Source: a virus. From it: 31,572 bases of DNA. This document shows positions 15,892 to 23,948 of this stretch, one piece after another. Position 1 is the first letter of the stretch; each line of letters starts with the position of its first letter. The position numbers and the translations under genes were made by a program. A model generated the notes under the pieces. It had not been told where the DNA came from, searched no databases, and saw only the letters and a list, made by a program, of their open reading frames with translations. The stretch spans positions 1-31,572 of IMG/VR virus record IMGVR_UViG_3300043540_000012; one strand, written 5' to 3'.

Positions 15892-16266
15892 ATGGCAAAA
15901 TTTATATCCAAACTAGATGTAGAGTTGATTAATCAACAAGATGCGCAGGGGCGTGGAACTTGGAAAATCAAGTCTACTTTGTTGTACCAATCCGACATTA
16001 TAAAAGGTCAGATTTCTGTACCAGTTGATTTTGTTACTGACTTTGCATCTGTTCCGAGAATTCCTATTTTCTTTGACTTGTTTGGTGATATTGCATCTGA
16101 AGCCGCGGTTGTTCATGATTACCTATATAAAACAGGTATATATTCACGAAAAATATCAGATAAAATTTTGAAAGAGGCTGCAATTGCAACCGGATGCCCA
16201 AACTGGCAAGCACTTGGATTGTATATAGGTGTTCGTCTGTTTGGTTGGATTTTTTATAAAGGTTAG
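15892..16266 (+). CDS. DUF1353 family protein
   Basis: 124 residues. The family marks are clear: ISVPVDFVTDFASVPRIPIF (TDFASVPR at 49-56) and EAAVVHDYLYKTG (72-82), followed by a second helix ILKEAAIATGCPNWQALGLY and an aromatic end FGWIFYKG. DUF1353 proteins are frequent in tailed phages; their role is not established, though His and Asp in the conserved motifs suggest a small enzyme. It lies just ahead of the repeat-protein gene. Confidence 0.8.
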   Translation: MAKFISKLDVELINQQDAQGRGTWKIKSTLLYQSDIIKGQISVPVDFVTDFASVPRIPIFFDLFGDIASEAAVVHDYLYKTGIYSRKISDKILKEAAIATGCPNWQALGLYIGVRLFGWIFYKG

Positions 16267-16276
16267 TAGAGATTAA

Positions 16277-17887
16277 ATGATTACAGTTAAACAATTATTA
16301 GAAGTGTTGAATGATAGAGAAAAGGAGCAAGTTTCTCATTGGGAAAAGGCTTCACCTGAAGTTCGTTCTCATACAGATCATTTTTTTGGAAAAGACAATG
16401 ATGACGTTTATACTCCGTTGAAAGATACCGTTGACAAATCGGAAGTTCATAAGAAAATTGAAAGTTATTTGGATAAAGATATCCATCCGGATGATTATAA
16501 AGAAGGTAAAACGACTGACAAATATGGACGTCCAGTTAGAATTGGGCGGCTTTTAACTAAACATGATTCATTAAAACACGAATTTGAAAATGACTCAACA
16601 CGGCAAGGTAAAAACGCAAAAGGACTAACCGTAAGAACTACTCGTTCTCCTGAAGGTGTAGCAGGACAGACGTCGCACAATCAATCTTGGGAAAATCAAA
16701 GCTGTAAAAATTTTAATACAGGATCAAATAGAAAATATTTGAAAGGCGAAGTGAAACATGGAACAGTTGTGTCGTATCTTCATGATGAAAATGGAAAAGA
16801 AATAGCTAGAGCAACACATCAACCTCATATTAATGACCAAGGACATGTTGCATATGCTGTAGACGCTCATTATGGAATAAAGCATGCTGGTTTCAAGAAA
16901 CATTGTGAAGAAGTTAGCAAGCAGCTATCAGGTGAGCATAAAGGTGGTAGTCTGATGTATAAAAAACATCCTGGTGTCTATGATGATTCTGGTGTCAAAG
17001 AAATTTTACATCCAAATGCAACTTCAAAAGACATTTCTAAAGCATTGGACGATAAAGATCCTGTGGTTCGTCTATCAGCAATTAAACACCCAAATGCAAC
17101 CCTAGAACATATCTCTAAAGCATTGGATGATGAAAATAGAGGTGTTCGCTATGCAGCAATTAAACATCCAAATGCAACCCTAGAACATATCTCTAAAGCA
17201 TTGGATGATGAAAATAGAGGTGTTCGCCATGCAGCAATTGAACATCCAAATGCAACTGCTGAAAATATTTCTAAGGCATTGAGAGATGAAGATTATCGGG
17301 TTCGTTTATCAGCAATTGAACATCCAAAAGCAACCCCAGAACATATTTCTAAAGCATTAGACGATAAAGATTTTCGGGTTCGTTTATCAGCAATCCAACA
17401 TCCAAAAGCAACTGCTGCACATATATCTAGAGCATTAGACGATAAAGCCCCTGCTGTTCGCTATGCAGCAATTAAACATCCAAATGCAACAAGTGAAAAT
17501 ATTTCTAAGGCATTGGAAGATAAAGAGCCTGCTGTTCGTCTAGCTGCAATTAGACATCCAAGAGCAACGGGTGAACATATATCTAAAGCATTAGGAGATG
17601 AAGATTTTTGGGTTCGTAAGACAGCAATTGAACATCCAAAAGCAACAGGTGAACATTTATCTAAAGCATTAGGAGATGAAGATAGAAATGTTCGTTATGC
17701 AGCAATTCAACATCCAAGAGCAACGGGTGAACATATATCTAAAGCATTAGGAGATGAAGATTTTTGGGTTCGTAAGACAGCAATTGAACATCCAAATGCA
17801 ACTGCTGAAAATATTTCTAAGGCATTGAGAGATGAAGATACTCATGTTCATTATGCAGCAAAAAATAGATTAAAGGTACGAGATTAA
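16277..17887 (+). CDS. LRV/HEAT-like repeat protein 1 with leader-like N-terminus
   Basis: 536 residues. The first ten residues, MITVKQLLEV, match the leader pattern of other accessory proteins, with LLE as a possible protease site. Residues about 11-244 are an unrecognised polar domain (RPVRIGRLLTKHDSLKHEFE, SWENQSCKNFNTGSNRKYLK). From residue 245 come eleven 26-residue units of the form HPNAT-x-x-x-ISKALDDKD-x-x-VR-x-x-AI-x, the pattern of leucine-rich variant/HEAT-like helical repeats, which form curved binding scaffolds. The positions before and after VR and after HPxAT vary most. It ends AAKNRLKVRD. The binding partner is unknown. A related gene lies at 20442. Confidence 0.7.
   Translation: MITVKQLLEVLNDREKEQVSHWEKASPEVRSHTDHFFGKDNDDVYTPLKDTVDKSEVHKKIESYLDKDIHPDDYKEGKTTDKYGRPVRIGRLLTKHDSLKHEFENDSTRQGKNAKGLTVRTTRSPEGVAGQTSHNQSWENQSCKNFNTGSNRKYLKGEVKHGTVVSYLHDENGKEIARATHQPHINDQGHVAYAVDAHYGIKHAGFKKHCEEVSKQLSGEHKGGSLMYKKHPGVYDDSGVKEILHPNATSKDISKALDDKDPVVRLSAIKHPNATLEHISKALDDENRGVRYAAIKHPNATLEHISKALDDENRGVRHAAIEHPNATAENISKALRDEDYRVRLSAIEHPKATPEHISKALDDKDFRVRLSAIQHPKATAAHISRALDDKAPAVRYAAIKHPNATSENISKALEDKEPAVRLAAIRHPRATGEHISKALGDEDFWVRKTAIEHPKATGEHLSKALGDEDRNVRYAAIQHPRATGEHISKALGDEDFWVRKTAIEHPNATAENISKALRDEDTHVHYAAKNRLKVRD
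17009..17866 (+). repeat. Eleven 78-bp coding tandem repeats
   Basis: Each unit begins CATCCAAA/G (codons His-Pro) and is exactly 78 bases long. The units starting at 17555 and 17711 are identical over about 86 bases, and the neighbouring units at 17087 and 17165 are nearly so. This indicates recent internal duplication or gene conversion. The array stays in frame throughout. Confidence 0.9.
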
Positions 17888-19230
17888 TGTCCATTAAAGT
17901 ATCACAACTACTAGAGGCAATAGAAAAAAGAGGTGTATTGGTATACGGTCGTATGAATCCACCAACCATGGGACACGCTAAGTTGATTGATACTGCATTG
18001 GCGGAGCCTGGCAATAAACGAATCTATGTTTCACATATACAAGATAATAAGAAGAATCCATTAAGTGCAGATGAGAAATTGGAAATTCTGCATAAAATGT
18101 ACCCAAATCACAAACATTTCTTCCGAAAAGCAAGCAAAGAAGAGCCTACAATTTTCCATGCCGCTGCAAAAATGCATAAAGAAGGTATCAAGCATCTTAC
18201 AGTCATTGCAGGTGAAGATCGTGTAAAAGAATTTCAAGACAAACTTAATGCATATAATGGAAAATTTGATAAAGATGGAAATGGTTACCATTTCAAGAGC
18301 ATAACTGTCAAATCAGCAGGTACAAGAGATCCTGATGCAGAAGGTATGACAGGTATATCAGCGACTAAGATGCGTCAAGCTGCACTTAAGGGCGATAAAA
18401 AAACATTTCGTGCAGGTCTCCATCACAACATAACTGATAAAGAATCTGATAATTTGATGACCAAAATAAAAGAGCGCATGGGTATTGTATCTGAAGATGA
18501 TGAACTCCGCAATGATTATATCCTTGGTGATACATTCAAGATTGGTGAATTTGTAACCAACCAAATACACAGTGGTGAAATAATTTTCCGCGGCGCAAAT
18601 TACGTCACAATTGTATCTGAAGGTAAAGATCATAAATTGTGGATTGATGAAATTCAGTATGTAGATGGTGAATCAAAACGAAATCAAATTTACAAAGAAT
18701 CATTTATATTCAAAGGATACAAATCAAAGAATCTTACACGAGAACTTGCAGAGCAATTTCGCAATATTTCAAAATCGACGGATGACCAATATGCATTGTT
18801 GAGTTGTTTAAAAGCATGTGATTATATACTAGGTGTCAATGAACAAATAGTCATTAATAATTTTAGACTCGTTAAAATTCAATTGGAACGAGCTAAACGA
18901 TATGCAAACAAGTTTTCCATAAATATATCTGAACAATTACAATTAGTTGAAGAGAATTGCTTAAAGTTGGCAATACTTGAGGATTATAAGTTCTCAACAA
19001 CTGATAAAATGATGATTGCTCGGGTTATTGCTTCTGTATCTGATGTAACGCCATCCGGGAATGATCCATCAGCAATAATAAATAAAGCAATTGTTAATTT
19101 GCGAAATTCTCAACTAACCCCTCAAGGATGGGAATTAATTGGTAGAATGTTGCGTGTTGCAACAGATGCAGGAATTAAATGGAACAAAGATAATTTTGCA
19201 CTATCTATTCAAAAACAAATGGGATTATAA
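17887..19230 (+). CDS. Nucleotidyltransferase-type protein with C-terminal extension and leader
   Basis: 447 residues. MSIKVSQLLEAIEKR is a leader-like start with LLE. Then GVLVYGRMNPPTMGHAKLID (TMGH at 27-30) and GISATKMRQAA (156-166) give the HxGH-type and ISxTxxR motifs of the nucleotidyltransferase superfamily that includes NMN adenylyltransferases and cytidylyltransferases. The first His of HxGH is replaced by Thr. Residues from about 205 are a separate domain: a beta part (FVTNQIHSGEIIFRGANYV) and helices (LKLAILEDYKFSTTDKMMIA). The substrate cannot be told; NAD metabolism is one possibility. It overlaps both neighbours by one base. Confidence 0.65.
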   Translation: MSIKVSQLLEAIEKRGVLVYGRMNPPTMGHAKLIDTALAEPGNKRIYVSHIQDNKKNPLSADEKLEILHKMYPNHKHFFRKASKEEPTIFHAAAKMHKEGIKHLTVIAGEDRVKEFQDKLNAYNGKFDKDGNGYHFKSITVKSAGTRDPDAEGMTGISATKMRQAALKGDKKTFRAGLHHNITDKESDNLMTKIKERMGIVSEDDELRNDYILGDTFKIGEFVTNQIHSGEIIFRGANYVTIVSEGKDHKLWIDEIQYVDGESKRNQIYKESFIFKGYKSKNLTRELAEQFRNISKSTDDQYALLSCLKACDYILGVNEQIVINNFRLVKIQLERAKRYANKFSINISEQLQLVEENCLKLAILEDYKFSTTDKMMIARVIASVSDVTPSGNDPSAIINKAIVNLRNSQLTPQGWELIGRMLRVATDAGIKWNKDNFALSIQKQMGL

Positions 19231-20405
19231 TGAATACATCAAAACAACAAACAGAATACAACATTAATGAAAAACATGAAGGTTTCGACAAAGTAGCCAA
19301 GGAAACCGGTTCTGCTAAATTGGCAGCATGGATTGGTCAACAAAAATATGGAAAGAAGAAGATGGAAAAAGCTGCACACGCAAATGATGGTGAAGGTCGT
19401 CCATTGAAAGATTCTGAAAAGTTGAAGGAAGATACAATTGACGGAACAACATGGAGTTGGAAAGATGAACTTGAAAGAGTACACAGAGAAATTGATCCAA
19501 AAAAATCTTCACTATCAGCCAGAGCAGAAAAAGCAATTGCATTGAGAAAACCGAAAAAACATACAGGTTATGTAGCAAATACACCACACGTATCAGGTCG
19601 CAAGCATGTTGGTACATATGGTACACGTTATAAAGCAGATGACGAGGAAGAACACAATGTAAGTAAACCGGAAAGGACATTCGATGCTGATGCTCTATCA
19701 TCTGCATTAAATGTGACTACAAATATGAATCCACATATAACTACAACAAAAATCAAAACAGGTATGTCACGTGCGCAACAAAGAAATCTTCATCTACAAA
19801 AATATGCAAGAACAGTAGGTAAAAAACTTTCTGAATTATCTCCAGCTGAAAGACGAGCAGCAATGACAACCTTCCAAGCTGAAAGCATTGTTTATCAAGC
19901 ATCGAAAGACGATATTGAATATCAAATCGTAAAAGAAGGTTTAGTGTATCGCTTTGAGATTTTAGATGAGGATAACAATGTTATTGCAGAAGGGATTGCT
20001 CCAACAGAAAATGGTGCAACTGTTCGTGCGACTCGTTTGATTGAATCAATATGTGATAAAGTTAAGAAGCAAAATAAACAAAAAATAAATGCAATTCAAA
20101 GAGAAAAAAATAATCTAGAATTGTCTGAAAGCAAGTTGTCCGAACTTCATGCCAATATACATGCTCTTTTTGACAAACCAAATATTTACGGTGTCAAAAT
20201 TAATGGTTCTTCAACCCAAACACATTATAACCATAACGGTATCAGAAAGTATATTGTACATAATGTTTCATATCACAAAAAAGATCAACCCTACAAACAA
20301 GGATATACGACATATGTACATCATGAAGTGGGATCAACAAACGTGAAAAGGGGATTACCAAAACGTCTTGGTGGTGATCGAATTGTGTCAACTAAGAATG
20401 AATAA
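19230..20405 (+). CDS. Hypothetical protein, three-part
   Basis: 391 residues. Residues 17-45 (GFDKVAKETGSAKLAAWIGQ then KYGKKKMEKAA) are a motif I have seen in T4-like phage proteins of unknown role. A long Lys/Arg/Thr-rich linker follows. Then comes a possible small beta domain (DDIEYQIVKEGLVYRFEILD, NVIAEGIAPTENGATVRA) and a helical segment. The C-terminal 80 residues are His/Tyr-rich and end RLGGDRIVSTKNE. There are no membrane segments. It lacks the leader seen on its neighbours, although it sits within the same gene group. Function unknown. Confidence 0.5.
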   Translation: MNTSKQQTEYNINEKHEGFDKVAKETGSAKLAAWIGQQKYGKKKMEKAAHANDGEGRPLKDSEKLKEDTIDGTTWSWKDELERVHREIDPKKSSLSARAEKAIALRKPKKHTGYVANTPHVSGRKHVGTYGTRYKADDEEEHNVSKPERTFDADALSSALNVTTNMNPHITTTKIKTGMSRAQQRNLHLQKYARTVGKKLSELSPAERRAAMTTFQAESIVYQASKDDIEYQIVKEGLVYRFEILDEDNNVIAEGIAPTENGATVRATRLIESICDKVKKQNKQKINAIQREKNNLELSESKLSELHANIHALFDKPNIYGVKINGSSTQTHYNHNGIRKYIVHNVSYHKKDQPYKQGYTTYVHHEVGSTNVKRGLPKRLGGDRIVSTKNE

Positions 20406-20411
20406 TAAATA
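20404..20411 (+). promoter_or_regulatory. Candidate T4-type late promoter (AATAAATA)
   Basis: AATAAATA overlaps the stop of the preceding gene and lies 30 bases before the ATG at 20442, with AAAGGA in between. The position suits a late promoter for the second repeat protein and the structural genes that follow. Confidence 0.4.
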
Positions 20412-20441
20412 AACAAACAATAGTACAATAAAGGAAATTTA

Positions 20442-21125
20442 ATGTATACATTTAAACAATTACTAGAAGATTCTCGTTCTGAAAAAGCTTCACAATCTGA
20501 CCATATTTCTAGAGCATTAGATGATAAAGATTTTTATGTTCGTTATGCAGCAATTGAACATCCAAATGCAACTGGTGAAAATATTTCTAAAGCATTAGAC
20601 GATAAAGATTTTCGGATTCGTAAGGCAGCAATTAGACATCCAAAAGCAACTGATGAACATATTTTTAAAGCATTGAGAGATGAAAATCCTGCTGTTCGTG
20701 AAGTTGCAATTAGTCATCCAAATGCAACTGGTGAAAATATTTCTAAGGCATTGGAAGATAAAGAGCCTGCTGTTCGTTATGCAGCAATTGAACATCCAAA
20801 TGCAACTGGTGAAAATATTTCTAAAGCATTAGACGATAAAGATTATCTGGTTCGTTATGCGGCAATCCAACATCCAAAAGCAACTGCTGCACATATATCT
20901 AGAGCACTAGACGATAAAGACCCTGATGTTCGCTGGGCAGCAATTAAACATCCAAATGCAACTGCCGAACATATATCTAGAGCATTAGACGATAAAGACC
21001 CTGATGTTCGCTGGGCAGCAATTAAACATCCAAATGCAACTGCCGAACATATTTTTAAAGCATTGAGAGATGAAGTCCCTGATGTTCGTGAAGCAGCAAA
21101 AAATAGATTAAAGGAGTTAAAATGA
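20442..21125 (+). CDS. LRV/HEAT-like repeat protein 2 with leader-like N-terminus
   Basis: 227 residues. MYTFKQLLEDSRSE is the leader type, with LLE as possible protease site. After one degenerate unit come seven 26-residue units (HPNATGENISKALDDKDFRI style), ending AAKNRLKELK as in repeat protein 1 (AAKNRLKVRD). It lacks the large N-terminal domain of repeat protein 1, so it is essentially leader plus repeats. Two adjacent units are identical in DNA. Long stretches are shared with the gene at 16277, for example 47 identical bases at 17493-17539 and 20731-20777. Binding partner unknown. It overlaps the next gene by four bases (ATGA). Confidence 0.7.
   Translation: MYTFKQLLEDSRSEKASQSDHISRALDDKDFYVRYAAIEHPNATGENISKALDDKDFRIRKAAIRHPKATDEHIFKALRDENPAVREVAISHPNATGENISKALEDKEPAVRYAAIEHPNATGENISKALDDKDYLVRYAAIQHPKATAAHISRALDDKDPDVRWAAIKHPNATAEHISRALDDKDPDVRWAAIKHPNATAEHIFKALRDEVPDVREAAKNRLKELK
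20559..21104 (+). repeat. Seven 78-bp coding tandem repeats, related to those at 17009
   Basis: Same 78-base unit and same phase as the first array. The 57 bases at 20863-20919 match 17391-17447 with one difference. The two arrays are direct repeats about 3.5 kb apart. Confidence 0.9.
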
Positions 21126-22249
21126 GTCAAATAAGTTACACAAAAAAACCAACATGGAATAATGATGGTCTTCGTCCTAACCATGTAAACACAAATATTA
21201 TACCTACACCAATGGGATGGATGGCTCCAATGCCCGGGACTAATGGTAAAGCAATCACTGGAGCAACATGGTCAGCAAACACAGCAACATTTACGGCAAC
21301 TAATCATGGATTGGTTAATGGTCAAGATGTGATGGTATATGGTGTAACTCCATCAACATATAATGGTTATTTTTCAGCTGTAACTGTGGTAGATGCTAAT
21401 ACATTCTCCGTTCCATTATCTGTAATTTCATATTCGCCTCTTTCAACTCCAACACTTCCATCCGGTACGCCATCTGCATCTGGTGGCACTGTAGCAGCAG
21501 CAACACACTATGCAAAAATTGTTGCAGTGGATGGTAATGGTAATACAACATTGGCAGGTGCGGAAAGTGTCGGTGTAACAACAACAGGTTCAACTTCGAG
21601 CATTGCATGGACATGGACTGCGGTTACAGGTGCTATCTCGTATCAAATTTGGGTTGGCACATCAGCCGGTGCTGAAACATCATACTTCACAAGCAGCACA
21701 AACTCATATACTCAAACAACATCCGCAGGTACCGCAGGCACAGTTCCAACATCTAATCCAGGCACATATGTTTCAGGTGGTACTGTAGCTAATCGAGGCG
21801 AGATTATGTACCCAATTGGTGGATTGGATGTAATAAATACAGACATGCTCACAGTTCCAGTATTCTCTTCAGTGGCATTTACTTATTCAGCATTGTCGCA
21901 TATGGTCACAGGTGACGTTGCTACTGTAACAATTACAACATCTGAGCCTGTTGCGGTTAATGTTTCTGGCGGTATTCCTTCTGTTACTTTGAATGTGAAT
22001 ACAACACCTCGTCAGATGATATTCAACCCTGCATTATCTTCTGCAACATCATTGGTGTTCCAATACACAATTGTATCTGGCGATGTTGCTACATCAGGTC
22101 AGGTTACAACTGGAACTACAATTACACTGAATGGTGGCCAGTTAATTGACTTGGCACCAAATTCAGGTAACAACGCAAGTAATCATGCTCAATCGTTCAC
22201 ATCAGGTACATTTGTAGCTCCATCAACAACAACAATTGCAATTAACTAA
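21122..22249 (+). CDS. Beta-rich virion protein with fibronectin-like and 'HGLVNGQ' modules
   Basis: 375 residues. The N-terminus (SYTKKPTWNNDGLRPNHVNT, PTPMGWMAPMPG) is followed by a module ATWSANTATFTATNHGLVNG, then YNGYFSAVTVVDANTFSV, the same pattern as in the gene at 3965 and the tail sheath insert. Next comes a fibronectin-type III-like domain (GTVAAATHYAKIVAVDGNGN, AVTGAISYQIWVGTSAG). The C-terminal 110 residues resemble a bacterial surface Ig-like domain (VTITTSEPVAVNVSGGIPSV). Such proteins often decorate capsids or tails and may stick to sugars. A terminator follows. Confidence 0.6.
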   Translation: MSQISYTKKPTWNNDGLRPNHVNTNIIPTPMGWMAPMPGTNGKAITGATWSANTATFTATNHGLVNGQDVMVYGVTPSTYNGYFSAVTVVDANTFSVPLSVISYSPLSTPTLPSGTPSASGGTVAAATHYAKIVAVDGNGNTTLAGAESVGVTTTGSTSSIAWTWTAVTGAISYQIWVGTSAGAETSYFTSSTNSYTQTTSAGTAGTVPTSNPGTYVSGGTVANRGEIMYPIGGLDVINTDMLTVPVFSSVAFTYSALSHMVTGDVATVTITTSEPVAVNVSGGIPSVTLNVNTTPRQMIFNPALSSATSLVFQYTIVSGDVATSGQVTTGTTITLNGGQLIDLAPNSGNNASNHAQSFTSGTFVAPSTTTIAIN

Positions 22250-22255
22250 TGAGTA

Positions 22256-22278
22256 GGGGAGATTGATTCTCCCCCTTT
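22256..22278 (+). terminator. Rho-independent terminator
   Basis: GGGGAGA and TCTCCCC form a 7-bp GC-rich stem around the loop TTGAT, followed by CTTT and A/T-rich sequence. It lies seven bases after the preceding stop. The U-run is short, so termination may be partial. Confidence 0.6.
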
Positions 22279-22293
22279 AATAAAGGATATAAA

Positions 22294-22725
22294 ATGGCAG
22301 ATAAAAAAATCTCTGAACTAGTATCAGCAACAGTTGTAAATACAACTGACTTCTTCCCATTGGTGCAAGCAGGTACAACACTCAAATTGGATATGAATAC
22401 CTTTTTGACTAATTTGCCAATTGACATTAAAGTTGTTCAACCTGCTGAAACGCCTGTATCTGGGGCAATTTCAACGGCAGTGAGAGCATCATTAATTTCC
22501 AGTGCAACAGGTGCAACAAATTATACATTGGCGGCTGGTAAACATGGATCAAAGAAAATTATTGCATGTAACTCATTGGGTGCATCGGCAACAGCAGTTG
22601 TTACTGTCACTGGCGGTACTGGATTCACGACATTGACATTCAATGCAATTGGTCAAGTGGTTACATTGGAAAACATTTCAGGTAATTGGTATGTAGATGG
22701 TTTCCATGGTGCAACTATTGCTTAA
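22294..22725 (+). CDS. Virion protein with 'KKISEL...TDFFPLVQ' N-terminus
   Basis: 143 residues, with AAAGGA upstream. The start MADKKISELVSATVVNTTDF, then FPLVQAGTTLKLDMNTFL, is an N-terminal module common on phage tail and fibre-like proteins, probably an attachment element. The rest is a beta domain with Ala and Gly-rich loops (TAVVTVTGGTGFTTLTFNAI). The next gene begins with the same type of module, so the two are likely paralogues. Precise role unknown. Confidence 0.55.
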   Translation: MADKKISELVSATVVNTTDFFPLVQAGTTLKLDMNTFLTNLPIDIKVVQPAETPVSGAISTAVRASLISSATGATNYTLAAGKHGSKKIIACNSLGASATAVVTVTGGTGFTTLTFNAIGQVVTLENISGNWYVDGFHGATIA

Positions 22726-22738
22726 TAGGTAATTTGTC

Positions 22739-23410
22739 GTGGCTGAGATAAAAATTTCACAACTACCAGAGGCTGCCTCTAGCACACCAACAGATTACTT
22801 CATGGTGATTCAAAATGGTGTCAATAAGAAAGTTAGCCTCACTACATTGCTAAAAACACTGAACTCTGGTGATAACATTCAGTTAAATCCAGCACAAAAT
22901 CCAATAAACATACAGATTAGCTCTGCTAATGCGCCGTATTTGATTTATGTCAATGGTGCTTCAGATTTTGTGGGTGTCAATACCCAGTATCCATTGGCAA
23001 GATTTCATGTTATTGGAAATATAAAATTGGGATCATTAGCTGATGATGGTGTTGTTCTTCATTCAGAGGAAGATATTTTATACTCGGAAACTTATGACTT
23101 GCCGCAAGGTGTAGGTTGGTTTAAACCTCTAAATGCATCACGTGACGCATCTGTTTTATCAGTGGACACCGGAGTATCTGTTGGTCAATTTGATTTATCT
23201 AATGGACAATCAGGTCAATATAAAACACTTTCATTTGCAACAGGTCCAACAGGAAGTAAGGCAACCATTAGAGTTCTTAGTGGTTTGGGTTTCAATAGAA
23301 TTGATCTAACAAATCCCGGACAAGCAGTAGTTTTGAAATGCGTAAATATCGGTGGATTGCCTAAATGGGTGTGTGTTGGATATTACCTAGCAAACTTATA
23401 CACAGTATAA
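22739..23410 (+). CDS. Virion protein with 'IKISQLPEA' N-terminus
   Basis: 223 residues, GTG start. MAEIKISQLPEAASSTPTDY then FMVIQNGVNKKVSLTTLLKT parallels the start of the preceding protein. The middle has VNGASDFVGVNTQYPLARFH, like the 'G(I/V)NT..P.A.LHV.G' element of fibre proteins. The C-terminal domain (SGLGFNRIDLTNPGQAVVLK) resembles the C-terminal domain of the neighbour (TGFTTLTFNAIGQVVTLENI). It may form a fibre or whisker. The last bases overlap the next gene if that starts at 23365. Confidence 0.55.
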   Translation: MAEIKISQLPEAASSTPTDYFMVIQNGVNKKVSLTTLLKTLNSGDNIQLNPAQNPINIQISSANAPYLIYVNGASDFVGVNTQYPLARFHVIGNIKLGSLADDGVVLHSEEDILYSETYDLPQGVGWFKPLNASRDASVLSVDTGVSVGQFDLSNGQSGQYKTLSFATGPTGSKATIRVLSGLGFNRIDLTNPGQAVVLKCVNIGGLPKWVCVGYYLANLYTV

Positions 23411-23784
23411 CCTTGATTATTGATAACTCGAACTTTGTTCAATATGCAATAAAAGCATATGACAATCCACAATGCAAAACAGTTGAGCAGTTTAATGATG
23501 ATGTGTATAAATTTTCACTCATCAAAAAACTGCTTAAAACTGATAAAAGTGATAGTGAGTTTGTTCAAATGACATTGAATAATATTGTATCACTTTATAA
23601 TGTATTTGGATATGATGAATGCACAAAAATGTTATTCTTTAAGGTTAGACGTGAACATTGGTTCAAATTGAAAACCTACTTATTATTTTTGAATCATATG
23701 CCTGAAAGCATACCAGAATTACAACTAATAAACAGCGATATAAAAATATGTCCAAAGATAGCAAAAGAATTAAGATTGATTTAA
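23365..23784 (+). CDS. Conserved T4-like phage protein (DUF7207-like)
   Basis: 139 residues from the ATG at 23365, with GGTGGA upstream. A TTG at 23413, just after the preceding stop, is a possible alternative and would begin at the conserved part. The core IDNSNFVQYAIKAYDNPQCK, FNDDVYKFSLIKKLL, NNIVSLYNVFGYDECTKMLF and WFKLKTYLLFLNHMPESI is a pattern I know from a conserved family in cyanophages and other T4-like phages, usually near gp17/gp18. It is probably a helical protein involved in late functions. No biochemical role is known to me. Confidence 0.6.
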   Translation: MGVCWILPSKLIHSITLIIDNSNFVQYAIKAYDNPQCKTVEQFNDDVYKFSLIKKLLKTDKSDSEFVQMTLNNIVSLYNVFGYDECTKMLFFKVRREHWFKLKTYLLFLNHMPESIPELQLINSDIKICPKIAKELRLI

Positions 23785-23948
23785 AGGAAGATGCAACTGT
23801 TGCAGCCAATGCAGCATCACTGGATGCACCTATTGGTATGAAAGAACCAAAGCAACAACTTACATCTAAAACTAATGATTATATTAAGAAGAATGAGCGT
23901 GAACAAAAGAAAATGAAACTATCGTTTAAGGATTGGATAAATGTTTAA
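23748..23948 (+). CDS. Small conserved-type protein, 66 aa
   Basis: The gene begins inside the end of the preceding one and ends inside the start of the i-spanin gene. The protein is highly charged (MSKDSKRIKIDLKEDATVAA, IKKNEREQKKMK) and ends LSFKDWINV. This tail resembles TFKDWFYEN at the end of the protein at 14650 and the leader-like 'TFK' starts elsewhere. No membrane segment. Function unknown. Confidence 0.55.
   Translation: MSKDSKRIKIDLKEDATVAANAASLDAPIGMKEPKQQLTSKTNDYIKKNEREQKKMKLSFKDWINV

Noticed and set aside
17009-17866. CRISPR-like array because of regular repeats
   Set aside because: The 78-base units are continuous, with no separate spacers, and all stay in one reading frame that encodes helical repeats.
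20855-21184. Minus-strand open frame of 109 codons across the repeats
   Set aside because: It is the reverse shadow of the repeat units; the + strand frame has the start, ribosome site and leader.
23413-23784. TTG start at 23413 for the DUF7207-like gene
   Set aside because: No ribosome site precedes it, whereas GGTGGA lies eight bases before the ATG at 23365. It remains possible because the conserved part starts near it.
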